Source of the DNA: Nakamurella alba | GTDB lineage: Bacteria; Actinomycetota; Actinomycetes; Mycobacteriales; Nakamurellaceae | NCBI RefSeq assembly: GCF_009707545.1 | Contig: NZ_WLYK01000001.1 | Span: 620,001 to 684,000, forward strand | Length of the DNA stretch: 64,000 nt | Reading direction: 5' to 3' | Part shown: in pieces, positions 17,970-26,739 of the stretch | How positions within the stretch are numbered: the first letter of the stretch is position 1 | Layout: each line of letters starts with the position of its first letter | The notes under the pieces: generated by a model | Databases searched by the model: none | What the model was told of the DNA's origin: nothing | What the model saw: only the letters and a program-made list of their open reading frames with translations | Program-made: the position numbers and the translations under genes

Positions 17970-19505
17970 ATGAGCGAGACCTTGACCACCACACCGGATC
18001 TCGGGGCCGACGCCGACACCGCGGCGGAGGCCTTCGGGCCGAGCGCCCGGGCCGCCGAGCGCGGGCTGCTGCGCTTCGCCACCGCCGGGTCCGTCGACGA
18101 CGGCAAGTCGACGCTGGTCGGCCGGCTGCTGCACGACTCCAAGTCGGTGCTCTCCGACCAGCTGGACGCCGTCGAGAAGGCCTCGGACGCCCGCGGTCTC
18201 GAGTCGCCCGACCTGTCGCTGCTGGTGGACGGCCTGCGTGCGGAGCGGGAGCAGGGCATCACCATCGACGTGGCGTACCGCTACTTCGCCACGCCCACCC
18301 GGACCTTCATCCTGGCCGACACCCCCGGCCACGTGCAGTACACCCGCAACACCGTCACCGGTGCGTCCACCGCCGACCTGGTGGTCATCCTGGTGGACGC
18401 CCGCACCGGCGTCGTCTCGCAGACCCGGCGACACGCCGCGGTCGCCGCGCTGGTCGGTGTCCCGCATCTGCTGCTCGCGGTCAACAAGATCGACCTGGTC
18501 GATTTCGACGAGGCGGTCTTCGACCGCATCGCCGCCGACTTCGACGTCTACTGCCGGGATCTGGGCATCGGCGAGGTCACCGCCATCCCGGTGTCCGCGC
18601 TGCACGGCGACAACATCGTGACCCGCTCGGACCGGATCCCGTGGTACCGCGGGCCGAGCATCCTCGAGCATCTGGAGCAGGTGGACCTCGAGCACCCGGA
18701 GGCGGAGTCGCAAGGGCTGCGGTTCCCGGTGCAGTACGTGATCCGCCCGCGGTCCGCCGAGCACCCGGACTACCGCGGCTACGCGGGCCGGGTGGCCGCC
18801 GGTGTGGTGCGCCCCGGTGACCGCGTCGTGGTGCTGCCGGAGGGCCGCACCACCACCGTCACCGGCATCGACACCGCCGACGGGGCACTGGATTCCGCGA
18901 CCGTCGGCGACTCGGTGACGCTGCTGCTCGCCGACGACGTCGACATCTCCCGCGGTGACCTGCTCGCCGCGGTGACCGACGCGCCGGAGACGGTGTCGTC
19001 GTTCACCGCCACCGTGACCCAGCTGGCGGAGAAGGGCCTGCGGCCCGGGATGCGGGCACTGCTCCGCTACGGCACCGTGTCGGCACCGGTCATCGTGCAG
19101 GACATCGCCCACCTGCTCGACATCGATGCCCTGACCCCGCAGCCGGCGCCGGATGCGTTGTCCCTCAACGACGTCGCGCAGGTGGAGCTGCGGCTCGCCC
19201 GCCCGCTCCCGGTCGAGGACTTCCGTCCCGGCGGGGCCGTGGGCTCGCTGCTGGTCATCGATCCGGCCGACGGCACCACGCTGGCCGTCGGCATGGTGGG
19301 CGACCGCCGGGCCGCGCTGCGCCCGCACGCCGGCTCCCGCCGGGTGGTGCAGAAGGACGGCACCGTCACCGACGGCAGCGACACCTCCTCCGCCCCCGCG
19401 GCCGACGGGCGATGTCGCCCCGCTGCCGATCCCGTCGACCCCACCCCGCTCGCTGTCGCCGCCACGGCGACCGACTCCGACAGCTTTCCCACCCCAGGCC
19501 CCTGA
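17970..19505 (+). CDS. cysN: Sulfate adenylyltransferase subunit 1 (GTPase)
   Basis: 511 residues; GTPase subunit coupling GTP hydrolysis to APS synthesis by CysD. The EF-Tu-like G domain has G1 GSVDDGKST, G3 DTPGH, G4 NKID and SALHGDN; two beta-barrel domains follow to about residue 455. The last 50 residues or so are Ser/Thr/Ala/Pro-rich and look unlike the usual family ending; no CysC domain is fused. A stem-loop follows the gene before the transporter genes. Confidence 0.95.
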   Translation: MSETLTTTPDLGADADTAAEAFGPSARAAERGLLRFATAGSVDDGKSTLVGRLLHDSKSVLSDQLDAVEKASDARGLESPDLSLLVDGLRAEREQGITIDVAYRYFATPTRTFILADTPGHVQYTRNTVTGASTADLVVILVDARTGVVSQTRRHAAVAALVGVPHLLLAVNKIDLVDFDEAVFDRIAADFDVYCRDLGIGEVTAIPVSALHGDNIVTRSDRIPWYRGPSILEHLEQVDLEHPEAESQGLRFPVQYVIRPRSAEHPDYRGYAGRVAAGVVRPGDRVVVLPEGRTTTVTGIDTADGALDSATVGDSVTLLLADDVDISRGDLLAAVTDAPETVSSFTATVTQLAEKGLRPGMRALLRYGTVSAPVIVQDIAHLLDIDALTPQPAPDALSLNDVAQVELRLARPLPVEDFRPGGAVGSLLVIDPADGTTLAVGMVGDRRAALRPHAGSRRVVQKDGTVTDGSDTSSAPAADGRCRPAADPVDPTPLAVAATATDSDSFPTPGP

Positions 19506-19520
19506 GGCCGCCTCGCTCCT

Positions 19521-19540
19521 GCGCCCCATCGACGGGGCGC
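19521..19540 (+). promoter_or_regulatory. Intra-operon hairpin between cysN and ssuA-like gene
   Basis: GCGCCCC pairs perfectly with GGGGCGC across a 6-nt loop, in the 49-bp cysN/transporter gap and 14 nt before the next ATG. It may stop part of the transcripts or protect the upstream message. Confidence 0.55.
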
Positions 19541-19554
19541 CGAAAGGCACTGTC

Positions 19555-20649
19555 ATGACGCTCCTCCCGTCCCGCCGATCCCTTCGCAGAGCCGCTGCCG
19601 GCCTCGCGACCGCCGCCCTGGCCGCGACCGTGCTCGCCGCCTGCGGGTCGTCCGACGCCGGCACCGGGGGGAGCTCCGCCGCCGGCAACGCCTCCGCCCT
19701 GCGCCTGGGTTACTTCGCCAACGTCACCCACGCCGCTGCCGTCCTCGGCGTCGCCGACGGCGAGTTCCAGACCGCGCTCGGTGACACGAAGCTCGAGACC
19801 CAGGTGTTCAACGCCGGTCCCGCCGCCATCGAGGCGCTCAATGCCGGGTCCATCGACGCCGCCTTCCTCGGGCCCAGCCCGGCCATCAACTCCTACGTGA
19901 AGTCCTCCGGGGCGTCGCTGCGCATCGTCGCCGGCGCCACCGCGAATGGCGCGTCGCTGGTGGTCAAGCCGGAGATCACCTCGGTGGAGCAGCTCAAGGG
20001 CAAGAAGATCGCCACCCCGCAGCTGGGCGGCACCCAGGACGTCGCGCTGCGGAAGTACCTGTTCGACAACGGGATGAAGGTGCAGACCAACGGCGGCAGC
20101 GACGTCGACGTGGTCAACCAGGACAACTCGCAGACCCTCGACCTGTTCCGGGCCGGCCAGGTGGACGGCGGCTGGCTGCCGGAGCCGTGGGCGTCGCGGC
20201 TGGTGATCGACGCCGGCGCGACCGTGCTCGTGGACGAGACGAAGCTGTGGCCGGACGGGCAGTTCCCGACCACCATCCTGATCGTCGCCAAGTCCTACCT
20301 GGACGCGAACCCGACCGTGGTGGAGAACCTGATCAAGGGTGAGCTCGCCACCATTGCCACCATCGAGAAGGACCCCGCGGCCGCGTCCACCGCCATCAAC
20401 AAGGCGATCGGCGACCTCACCGGCAAGCCGCTCTCGGACGAGGTCATGGAGCGGTCGTTCGCGAACATCGTGATCACCCCGGACCCGCTCGCCTCGACCT
20501 ACCAGGCCCAGGGTGAGCACGCGGTCGACGCCGGTCTGCTCAAGACCGCGCCGGACGTGAACGGCATCTTCGACCTGCGCATCCTCAACAAGGTGCTCAC
20601 CGCGGACGGCGAGAAGGCCGTCAGCGCCGGCGGACTCGGACAGGAGTAG
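19555..20649 (+). CDS. ssuA: ABC transporter substrate-binding lipoprotein (sulfonate type)
   Basis: 364 residues. A basic N-terminus and lipobox LAAC put the lipidated cysteine at C30. The mature part is an NMT1/SsuA-type periplasmic-fold receptor: LGYFANVTHAAAVLG at its start, NAGPAAIEALNAGSIDAAFLGPSPAI in lobe 1 and DGGWLPEPWASRL in lobe 2, motifs common to aliphatic-sulfonate and taurine receptors. Followed directly by ATPase and permease genes, so it delivers an organosulfur substrate or sulfate to them. The exact ligand is not decidable from sequence. Confidence 0.88.
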   Translation: MTLLPSRRSLRRAAAGLATAALAATVLAACGSSDAGTGGSSAAGNASALRLGYFANVTHAAAVLGVADGEFQTALGDTKLETQVFNAGPAAIEALNAGSIDAAFLGPSPAINSYVKSSGASLRIVAGATANGASLVVKPEITSVEQLKGKKIATPQLGGTQDVALRKYLFDNGMKVQTNGGSDVDVVNQDNSQTLDLFRAGQVDGGWLPEPWASRLVIDAGATVLVDETKLWPDGQFPTTILIVAKSYLDANPTVVENLIKGELATIATIEKDPAAASTAINKAIGDLTGKPLSDEVMERSFANIVITPDPLASTYQAQGEHAVDAGLLKTAPDVNGIFDLRILNKVLTADGEKAVSAGGLGQE

Positions 20650-20654
20650 TACCG

Positions 20655-21491
20655 ATGACGATCGTGCTCGACGCCGGGGAGTCCTCCCCGCAGTTCCACC
20701 CGGACGACCCCCGCGTGGTGCCGCCGCTGCCGGAGCCGGCGGCGACCCCGCGGGTGCAACTGGACCGGGTCAGCAAGGTGTACCGCGGCTCCCGTGGCAC
20801 CGTCCCGGCGCTCGACACGATCGACCTCTCGGTCGCCCCGGGCGAGTTCGTCTGCCTGCTCGGCGCGTCCGGCTGCGGGAAGTCCACCCTGCTGAACCTG
20901 ATCGCCGGGCTGGACAGGCCGAGCGCGGGCACGGTCACCGCCGAGGGCAGGCCGGCGCTGATGTTCCAGGAGTCGGCGCTGTTCCCGTGGCTGACCGCGG
21001 GTCAGAACATCTCGCTCGCGCTCAAGCTCGCCGGGGTGGCCCGGTCCGACCGGCCCGGCCGGGTGGAGGAGCTGCTCGAGCTGGTCCGGCTGCCGGGCAC
21101 CGCGTCCCGCCGGGTGCACGAGCTGTCCGGCGGGCAGCGGCAGCGGGTCGCGCTGGCCCGTGCGCTGGCCCAGGACGGCAGCGTGCTGCTGATGGACGAG
21201 CCGTTCGCGGCACTGGACGCCATCACCCGGGACGTCATGCACGACGAGCTCACCCGGATCTGGAAGCGCACCGGTTCCAGCGTGGTCTTCGTGACCCACA
21301 ACGTCCGCGAGGCGGTGCGTCTCGGCCAGCGCGTGGTGCTGCTGTCCTCGCGTCCGGGCCGGATCGTCGGCCAGTGGGCGGTCGACATCGCCGGCCCGCG
21401 GACCATCGAGCACCCCGAGGTGGCCGGCCTGGCCGCGGAGATCACCGTCCGGCTGCGGGAGGAGATCGCCAGTCATGCCCGCACCCGCTGA
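20655..21491 (+). CDS. ssuB: ABC transporter ATP-binding protein (sulfonate type)
   Basis: 278 residues. Walker A GASGCGKST (about 73-81), Q-loop in MFQESALFPWL, signature LSGGQRQRVALARAL, Walker B VLLMDEPFAALD and the switch VTHN are complete. An N-terminal extension of about 30 residues precedes the domain. It follows the receptor gene after 5 nt and overlaps the permease gene by 17 nt. Confidence 0.92.
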   Translation: MTIVLDAGESSPQFHPDDPRVVPPLPEPAATPRVQLDRVSKVYRGSRGTVPALDTIDLSVAPGEFVCLLGASGCGKSTLLNLIAGLDRPSAGTVTAEGRPALMFQESALFPWLTAGQNISLALKLAGVARSDRPGRVEELLELVRLPGTASRRVHELSGGQRQRVALARALAQDGSVLLMDEPFAALDAITRDVMHDELTRIWKRTGSSVVFVTHNVREAVRLGQRVVLLSSRPGRIVGQWAVDIAGPRTIEHPEVAGLAAEITVRLREEIASHARTR

Positions 21492-22395
21492 CCTGTCGAA
21501 GACCGGCTCGGACACGGTGACCGAGGAGCAGGTCGAGCGCGAGGACACCGCCGCCGTCGGCGCCGGTCTGGATGCGCTGGAGCAGCAGGTCGACACCCGG
21601 CCGCCCGCGTGGCGCCGGTTCCTGTCCGGATTCTACCCGCCGGTCATCGCGCTGCTGGTGCTGCTCGGCGTCTGGCAGATCGCGTACCTGCAGAAGTGGA
21701 AGCCGGACTACGTGCTGCCGTCGCCGGCCAGCGTGTGGGACAACTTCATCTCGATGGTGGCCGACGGCCAGGCGTTCTCGGTGATCTGGACGTCGGTGAG
21801 CCGCGGCCTGATCGGGTTCGCGGTGTCGGTGCTGCTGGGCACCGTGCTCGGCCTGCTGATCTTCCAGATCCGTTGGCTGCAGCGGTCCATCGGCCCGCTG
21901 CTGACCGGACTGCAGTCGCTGCCGTCGGTCTCGTGGGTGCCGATGGCGGTGCTCTGGTTCGGCCTCACCGACTGGGCGATCTACGCGGTGGTGCTGCTGG
22001 GCGCCGTGCCCTCGGTGGCCAACGGTCTGCTCGGCGGCATGAACACCGTGCCGCCGCTGCTGTCCCGGGTCGGTACCGTGCTCGGGTTGGGCCGGATCGG
22101 GCTGATGAAGGACGTGCTGCTGCCCGCGGCGCTGCCCGGCTACCTCGCGGGCCTGCGTCAGGGGTGGGCATTCTCGTGGCGGTCGCTGATGGCCGCCGAG
22201 CTGATCGCCACCTCCACCTCGCTCGGCCTGGGCCTGGGCCAGCTGATGGACCAGGGCCGGTCCCTGCAGGACCCGCCGACCATGTACACCGCGCTGATCC
22301 TGATCTTCCTGGTCGGCATCGGCATCGAGCTGCTGTTCTTCCGGCCGGTCGAGCGGTCCATCCTGCACCGGCGCGGACTCACGCCCACCCGGTGA
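21475..22395 (+). CDS. ssuC: ABC transporter permease (sulfonate type)
   Basis: 306-residue inner-membrane permease of the BPD superfamily. A charged cytoplasmic N-terminus of about 45 residues precedes six predicted membrane segments, with the EAA-like coupling loop around LGLGRIGLMKDVLLPAALPGYLAGLRQG. VLPSPASVWDNF is typical of SsuC/TauC. It overlaps the ATPase gene and its stop overlaps the chelatase start (GTGA). Confidence 0.92.
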   Translation: MPAPADLSKTGSDTVTEEQVEREDTAAVGAGLDALEQQVDTRPPAWRRFLSGFYPPVIALLVLLGVWQIAYLQKWKPDYVLPSPASVWDNFISMVADGQAFSVIWTSVSRGLIGFAVSVLLGTVLGLLIFQIRWLQRSIGPLLTGLQSLPSVSWVPMAVLWFGLTDWAIYAVVLLGAVPSVANGLLGGMNTVPPLLSRVGTVLGLGRIGLMKDVLLPAALPGYLAGLRQGWAFSWRSLMAAELIATSTSLGLGLGQLMDQGRSLQDPPTMYTALILIFLVGIGIELLFFRPVERSILHRRGLTPTR

Positions 22396-23069
22396 CCGGG
22401 CCGGCGCTCATCGGCCTCGCCCACGGCAGTCGCGACCCGCGGGCCGCGGCAATGGTGGGTGAGCTGATGGCGGCGGTCGGTGCGCTCCGCCCCGGGCTGG
22501 TCGCCCGCCCGGCGTTCCTCGAGCTGTCCGAGCCCGGGCTGCTGCCGGTGGTCCGGGAGACCGGTCCGGCGGTGGTGGTGCCCCTGTTGTTCGGCGAGGC
22601 CTTCCACGCCACCGCCGACGTCCCGGACCAGGTGGCCGCCGCGCGCGCGGAGACCGGTGCGGCACTGACGATCTCGGCCGTGCTGGGCACCGGGGACGAG
22701 GTGCTGGAGGCCCTGCAGGTGCGCGCGGCCGAGGCCCGCATCGACGACGCCCGGGACATCCTGTTGCTGGCCGTCGGCTCTTCGCACAGCACCGCCAACG
22801 CCGCCGTCGAGCAGATGGCGGCCCGCTGGTCGGCACGCCGGACCGGCGCCGTGCGCACCGGTTTCGCCACCTGCGCGCCGCGCGCCGAGGACGTGCTCGA
22901 CCGGCTCGACCGGCCGGGGATCGTCCCGCTCTTCCTCGCCCCGGGCCTGCTGCTGGACAAGGTGCTGCGGCACCCGTCGGCCGCCGGCTGCCCGTTCGCC
23001 GCACCACTGGGCACCGGGCTGGCGGCCCTGGTGCTCCAGCGGTACGACGAGGCGCTCGCGGGTTCCTGA
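22392..23069 (+). CDS. Sirohydrochlorin chelatase (CbiX/SirB family)
   Basis: 225 residues with two tandem CbiX half-domains. The metal-binding histidines of the first half are visible as H11 (GLAHGSRD) and H72 (EAFHATAD); the second half has AVGSSHS in place of AHGSR. It inserts metal into sirohydrochlorin; as last gene of the sulfur operon it most likely makes iron-siroheme for the sulfite reductase encoded first. A cobalt role is less likely in this context. Confidence 0.9.
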   Translation: MTGPALIGLAHGSRDPRAAAMVGELMAAVGALRPGLVARPAFLELSEPGLLPVVRETGPAVVVPLLFGEAFHATADVPDQVAAARAETGAALTISAVLGTGDEVLEALQVRAAEARIDDARDILLLAVGSSHSTANAAVEQMAARWSARRTGAVRTGFATCAPRAEDVLDRLDRPGIVPLFLAPGLLLDKVLRHPSAAGCPFAAPLGTGLAALVLQRYDEALAGS

Positions 23070-23096
23070 ACGTCCTGGGTCGCAGCCCGTGTTCAG
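23066..23096. terminator. Bidirectional terminator containing both stop codons
   Basis: CTGAAC pairs with GTTCAG around an inner GGG/CCC stem. The arms include the stop codons of the convergent chelatase and L,D-transpeptidase genes, which are only 23 bp apart. Confidence 0.45.
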
Positions 23097-24439
23097 CCGA
23101 GCACGCTGCCCTGCTGCCAGTCGGCCCAGGAGATGTTCCAGTCGCCGTAGCCGTCGGTGGGGTGCAGCTCCGTGGAAGTGCCCTTGACCACGACGACGTC
23201 GCCGTAGCTGAAGTTGTCGTAGAACCACTGCGCTGCTTCGGGATTGATGTTGATGCAGCCGTGCGAGACGTTGCGGACGCCCTGGTCGTCGACCGACCAC
23301 GGTGCCGAGTGCACGAAGATGCCGCTGTTGGACAGCCGCACCGCCAGCGGGATGGAGCTGTCGTAACCGAGGTCGGCATCCACCGGCAGCCCGTAGGTGG
23401 CCGAGCTCATCTGCTTCACCTCGTACTTCTCCTGCACCACGTAGATGCCGGACGGGGTGACGAAGGAGATCTCCTCACCGTCGGAGCCGGTGGTGGTCTG
23501 GTTCATGCCGAGGGACACCGGCACCGTGTCGGTGACCTTGCCGTCGACGGTGATGACCATCTGCTTGGTGGCGTCGTCGATCTCGGCGATCCTCGCCGGT
23601 CCGACGGTGACGTTGAGCGTCCGGTCGGTCTCGCCGTACGCCCCGCCGCCGAGGTCGACCCCGTAGATCTTCGCCTCGACGGTGAGTTCTGTGCCCTTCT
23701 TCCAGTACGCCTTCGGCCGGTAGTGCAGGGTGCGCTCGTCCCACCAGTACCAGGCACCCTCCTGCACCGGGTCGGAGGTGACGGTGAGCGCCCGCTCGGC
23801 GGCGGCCTGGTCGGCCGGGGCCTTGTCGAAGATGACCACCATCGGCTGCCCCATGCCGATCGTCTTCAGCTCCGGGTTCGGGAAGAACGACGGGTAGATC
23901 GTCTCGGCCGGCTCCAGGGTGGTGAACGTGACCGCCACATCGGCGTCGTCGGCGCCGGTCTCGCTGCCGACGGCGGTGCCGGTGATGGTGTACTCACGGC
24001 CGTAGCCGAGCACCTCGGCAGAGGTCCAGGTGCGCTTGTCCGCGGACAGCGTGCCCTTCACCTCCTTGCCCTCCGGGTTCCGCATCACCAGGTCGGTGAA
24101 GGTGCCATCGGCGACGGTCACGGTCACCGGCTCGACGGGGGAGACGTCGACGGCGCCCGCCTCCGGGACGGTGGTGACCACCGGCTGGACGATCTCCGGC
24201 GTGCTGGAGCTGGTGGTGCTCGCTGTGGTCCCCGCCGACGCGCTGCTACCGGACGTGGTGGTCCCGGAGCCGGGTGCGGTGGTGCCGGGACCGGTGGTCG
24301 AGGTGACCGTCACGGCCGCCTGCTCGCCGCCGGAGGTGCAGGCGGCGGTCAGCGCGGTGGCGGCCAGGGCGGCCAGGAAGGAGCGGCGGGGGACCGCGGA
24401 GCGGACGGCGCTGCTGCTGGTGCGGGGGTGGTGGGTCAT
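23093..24439 (-). CDS. L,D-transpeptidase lipoprotein
   Basis: 448 residues. A signal with VPRRSFLAAL (possible Tat motif) and lipobox TAAC gives lipidated C34, then a Ser/Thr linker to about residue 90, two Ig-like domains (about 90-305) and a YkuD catalytic domain. The active-site signature HSAPWSVDDQGVRNVSHGC is complete, with catalytic C395. Such enzymes make 3-3 crosslinks in peptidoglycan on the outer face of the membrane (LdtMt2 type). ATG 24439 has GAGGAG about 10 nt upstream. Confidence 0.93.
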   Translation of the reverse strand: MTHHPRTSSSAVRSAVPRRSFLAALAATALTAACTSGGEQAAVTVTSTTGPGTTAPGSGTTTSGSSASAGTTASTTSSSTPEIVQPVVTTVPEAGAVDVSPVEPVTVTVADGTFTDLVMRNPEGKEVKGTLSADKRTWTSAEVLGYGREYTITGTAVGSETGADDADVAVTFTTLEPAETIYPSFFPNPELKTIGMGQPMVVIFDKAPADQAAAERALTVTSDPVQEGAWYWWDERTLHYRPKAYWKKGTELTVEAKIYGVDLGGGAYGETDRTLNVTVGPARIAEIDDATKQMVITVDGKVTDTVPVSLGMNQTTTGSDGEEISFVTPSGIYVVQEKYEVKQMSSATYGLPVDADLGYDSSIPLAVRLSNSGIFVHSAPWSVDDQGVRNVSHGCININPEAAQWFYDNFSYGDVVVVKGTSTELHPTDGYGDWNISWADWQQGSVLG

Positions 24440-24506
24440 GGCAGGTGCGCTCCTCGGCGCACGGCGGAGCTGGGGGTCGAACGGAGCAGGGACGGGTGTC
24501 CCGTCC

Positions 24507-24947
24507 CTAGACCCTCGACACGCAGAGCGCGAGTCGACCGGTGGAGCGCGGTGGGCCGCGCCGGCCACGGAGCAGCAGCAGCGCCGACATCGCCGGCGGG
24601 CGCGGCGTCGTGGTGATCACCCGGAGCAGGGCGAGTGCGCCGGCGGAGAGCCCGACGACGAGCAGCATGGTGCAGCCGCTGAACATCTGCCGGTGGCCGG
24701 GGCAGTGACCGCCGGGGCGGTCGTCGACCTGCGGGGCTGTCGGGGTCGTGGAGCGCACCGCGGTGCCCGGGACGGCGGACCCGGCCGGGCCGGTGACGGC
24801 AGCCGGAGCTGCGGTGGCTCGCAGGGCAGTGCCGGAGACCGCGGCCGCATGGCCGAAGAGCACGTGCCCGACCACGACCAGCCCGAAGAGCAGCACCGCC
24901 GACAGCGGCGCGGCAGCGCGCCGTGGGTGGCGGCCGGTCACGGGCAC
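24507..24947 (-). CDS. Small membrane protein, DUF6153-like
   Basis: 146 residues with an N-terminal transmembrane helix (about 15-36, LLFGLVVVGHVLFGHAA), a Cys/His cluster DRPGGHCPGHRQMFSGC (about 75-91) and a second hydrophobic segment (about 92-108), then a basic tail. The layout resembles actinobacterial DUF6153 proteins, sometimes copper-linked; that resemblance is from memory. AGGAG lies upstream of the GTG. Function unknown. Confidence 0.6.
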   Translation of the reverse strand: MPVTGRHPRRAAAPLSAVLLFGLVVVGHVLFGHAAAVSGTALRATAAPAAVTGPAGSAVPGTAVRSTTPTAPQVDDRPGGHCPGHRQMFSGCTMLLVVGLSAGALALLRVITTTPRPPAMSALLLLRGRRGPPRSTGRLALCVSRV

Positions 24948-24983
24948 GGTCGGGGCTCCTCGGGGGTGTGCAGCCTGTCAGGT

Positions 24984-25006
24984 CCCCGCCATTCTGACGG
25001 GCGGGG
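24984..25006 (-). terminator. Terminator after CGNR regulator
   Basis: CCCCGCC pairs with GGCGGGG over a 9-nt loop, 62 bp downstream of the CGNR gene stop and before the next minus-strand gene. Confidence 0.45.
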
Positions 25007-25067
25007 TGTTCGGATCGCGTTCGCGCCGGTGGACCGCCGCAGCGGTGGGAACAGGACGGGCACAGCG

Positions 25068-25616
25068 TCAGACGGCGTTCGCGCGGCGCGCGCGGAAGGC
25101 CGCCACGTTGGTGCGGTTCGCGCAGCCCGTGCTGCAGAAGCGCCGGGACCTGTTGCGGGACAGGTCGATGTGCACGTCGGTGCAGTCGGTGGCGGCGCAG
25201 ACCAACAGCCGGCCGAGCTCGTCGAGGCGGATCACGTCGACGATCGCCATGGCGGCCTCGACCGCCATCCGGTCGGCGAGCGGCGCCTCCGCCCGGGTGG
25301 CGTGCAGGTGGTAGTCCCATTGGTCGTGCCGGACCAGCTGCGGCAGTGCCCGGAACTCGGCCAGCAGCTCGTTGACCATGTCGACGGCGGCGTCCCGGTC
25401 CTGGCCCCAGAACACCTCGAGCCGCGGCCGGAGCGCCTGCACCGCAGCCAGTTCCGTCTCGTCGTGATCGCGCCGGCCGGTCCAGCCCCAACGGTCGACG
25501 AACGTGTCCAGGCCGGCGACGTCGGGCAGCAGGTCGGTACCGGACGGATCCCGCCCGGTGTTGACCAGCGCCGCGGCCGACTCCAGGGCGTACTCCGTGT
25601 CGTGCGGGAAGACCAC
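25068..25616 (-). CDS. CGNR zinc-finger transcription regulator
   Basis: 182 residues. The C-terminal domain has C-x4-C and RRFCSTGCANRTNVAAFRAR, the CGNR-type zinc finger (here the CxxxC pair with CANR), at about 137-178. The N-terminal half is the ABATE-like stress-response domain (LESAAALVNT ... PLADRMAVEAAM). Members act as putative regulators, often of antibiotic or stress genes. GTG 25616 is preceded by GGAAG; the longer frame runs through a region without conserved character. Target unknown. Confidence 0.85.
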   Translation of the reverse strand: MVFPHDTEYALESAAALVNTGRDPSGTDLLPDVAGLDTFVDRWGWTGRRDHDETELAAVQALRPRLEVFWGQDRDAAVDMVNELLAEFRALPQLVRHDQWDYHLHATRAEAPLADRMAVEAAMAIVDVIRLDELGRLLVCAATDCTDVHIDLSRNRSRRFCSTGCANRTNVAAFRARRANAV

Positions 25617-25774
25617 TGCACTTCCTTCCGGTTCGCCGCCCAGCGTACCGGGCGGGCCGATCAGCAGCCGGTGCCCGCGGCGCCCGTCCGACGGTCGTCG
25701 CACCAGGCGCCGGCACGGCGCCGGCTCCCGCGTCGGCCGACCCGTCCCGACAGGTGGAACCGGCCGGACCGGTC

Positions 25775-25780
25775 TAGCCT
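25775..25780 (+). promoter_or_regulatory. -10 box of the IclR-family gene
   Basis: TAGCCT, 8 nt before GTG 25789, again consistent with a leaderless message. Confidence 0.4.
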
Positions 25781-25788
25781 GACCGGAT

Positions 25789-26574
25789 GTGGACGGCACG
25801 CCGGCGATGAGTCCCACCGAGGGGGACGCAGCCCCGGTCGCTGTCGGTGGCCTGGACCGGGCCGCGACCATCCTCGACGCCTTCGACGCGCACCACCGCG
25901 AGCTGACGCTGGCCGCCCTCGTGGCCCGATCGGGGCTGCCGCGGTCCACCACCCACCGGACCGCGGAGCGGATGATCCGGCTCGGCTGGCTCGACAAGCC
26001 TGCCGATCGCTACCGGATCGGCAACCGCATGTCCGAGATCTCCGTGCTGGCACCGGCTCGGCAGGAACTCCGGGAGGTGGCACTGCCGTTCCTGCACGAC
26101 CTCTACGCCGCTGTCCGGATCTGCGTGCAGCTCGGGGTGTTGGACGGTGACCGGATCGTGGTGGTGGAGCGGATCTCCGGCCACCGGCCGATGCCGATGC
26201 TCTCCCAGGTCGGTGGGACGGTGCCGGCGCACTGCTCCGGGTTGGGCCGGGCGATCCTGGCCTACGCAGATCCTGCGGTGGTGGACCGGGTGCTGGCCGC
26301 CGGATTGTCGGCGCGCACCAGTCGCACCATCGTCACCGAGAACGCGTGGCGCCGGGAGCTGGCCGCGGTGCCGGACCGGGGGTGGGCCTGCGATCGCGAG
26401 GAGGGCGACATCGGGGTCAGCTGCATCGCCGCACCCCTGTTCGGGCCGGCGGGCGAGGTGGTGGCCGCGCTATCGGTGACCGGGCCCAGTGCTGCGGTGC
26501 GTGCGGACCGCGTCGGGCCTGCTGTCCGGCTCGCCGCCGCAGCTGCCTCGCGTGCGTATTCCGGTCGCGGCTGA
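25789..26574 (+). CDS. IclR-family transcriptional regulator
   Basis: 261 residues. N-terminal winged helix (about 22-78) with LAALVARSGLPRSTTHRTAERM, then the IclR effector domain (about 95-255) with GGTVPAHCSGLGRAIL and GDIGVSCIAAPLF, the usual ligand-pocket motifs. Likely represses or activates a nearby catabolic or transport gene; the EamA exporter 165 bp downstream is a candidate but has its own promoter. GTG 25789 fits a -10 box at 25775; ATG 25807 is the alternative. Confidence 0.88.
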   Translation: MDGTPAMSPTEGDAAPVAVGGLDRAATILDAFDAHHRELTLAALVARSGLPRSTTHRTAERMIRLGWLDKPADRYRIGNRMSEISVLAPARQELREVALPFLHDLYAAVRICVQLGVLDGDRIVVVERISGHRPMPMLSQVGGTVPAHCSGLGRAILAYADPAVVDRVLAAGLSARTSRTIVTENAWRRELAAVPDRGWACDREEGDIGVSCIAAPLFGPAGEVVAALSVTGPSAAVRADRVGPAVRLAAAAASRAYSGRG

Positions 26575-26666
26575 CCCGTCCCGCTTCCCTTGCCCCGGAC
26601 CTGCCGAAGACGGTGCAGCCGAGAGGATCTGATGCCGCCGAGGCGGACTCCACCGGCGTGCGCCGA

Positions 26667-26682
26667 CCTCGGCTGACCGAGG
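26667..26682 (+). terminator. Terminator after IclR gene
   Basis: CCTCGG-CTGA-CCGAGG, a perfect 6-bp stem with a tetraloop, 93 bp after the IclR stop and before the EamA promoter. Confidence 0.4.
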
Positions 26683-26704
26683 GTGTGTCATGACCAAAAG
26701 CGAC

Positions 26705-26733
26705 TTGACTCCTTTCATTGGCCGCGTTAGCGT
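26705..26733 (+). promoter_or_regulatory. Sigma-70-like promoter of the EamA transporter (leaderless)
   Basis: TTGACT (26705-26710), a 17-nt spacer and TAGCGT (26728-26733), with the ATG 6 nt further on. This is the most canonical promoter of the window. Confidence 0.75.
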
Positions 26734-26739
26734 CGCATC

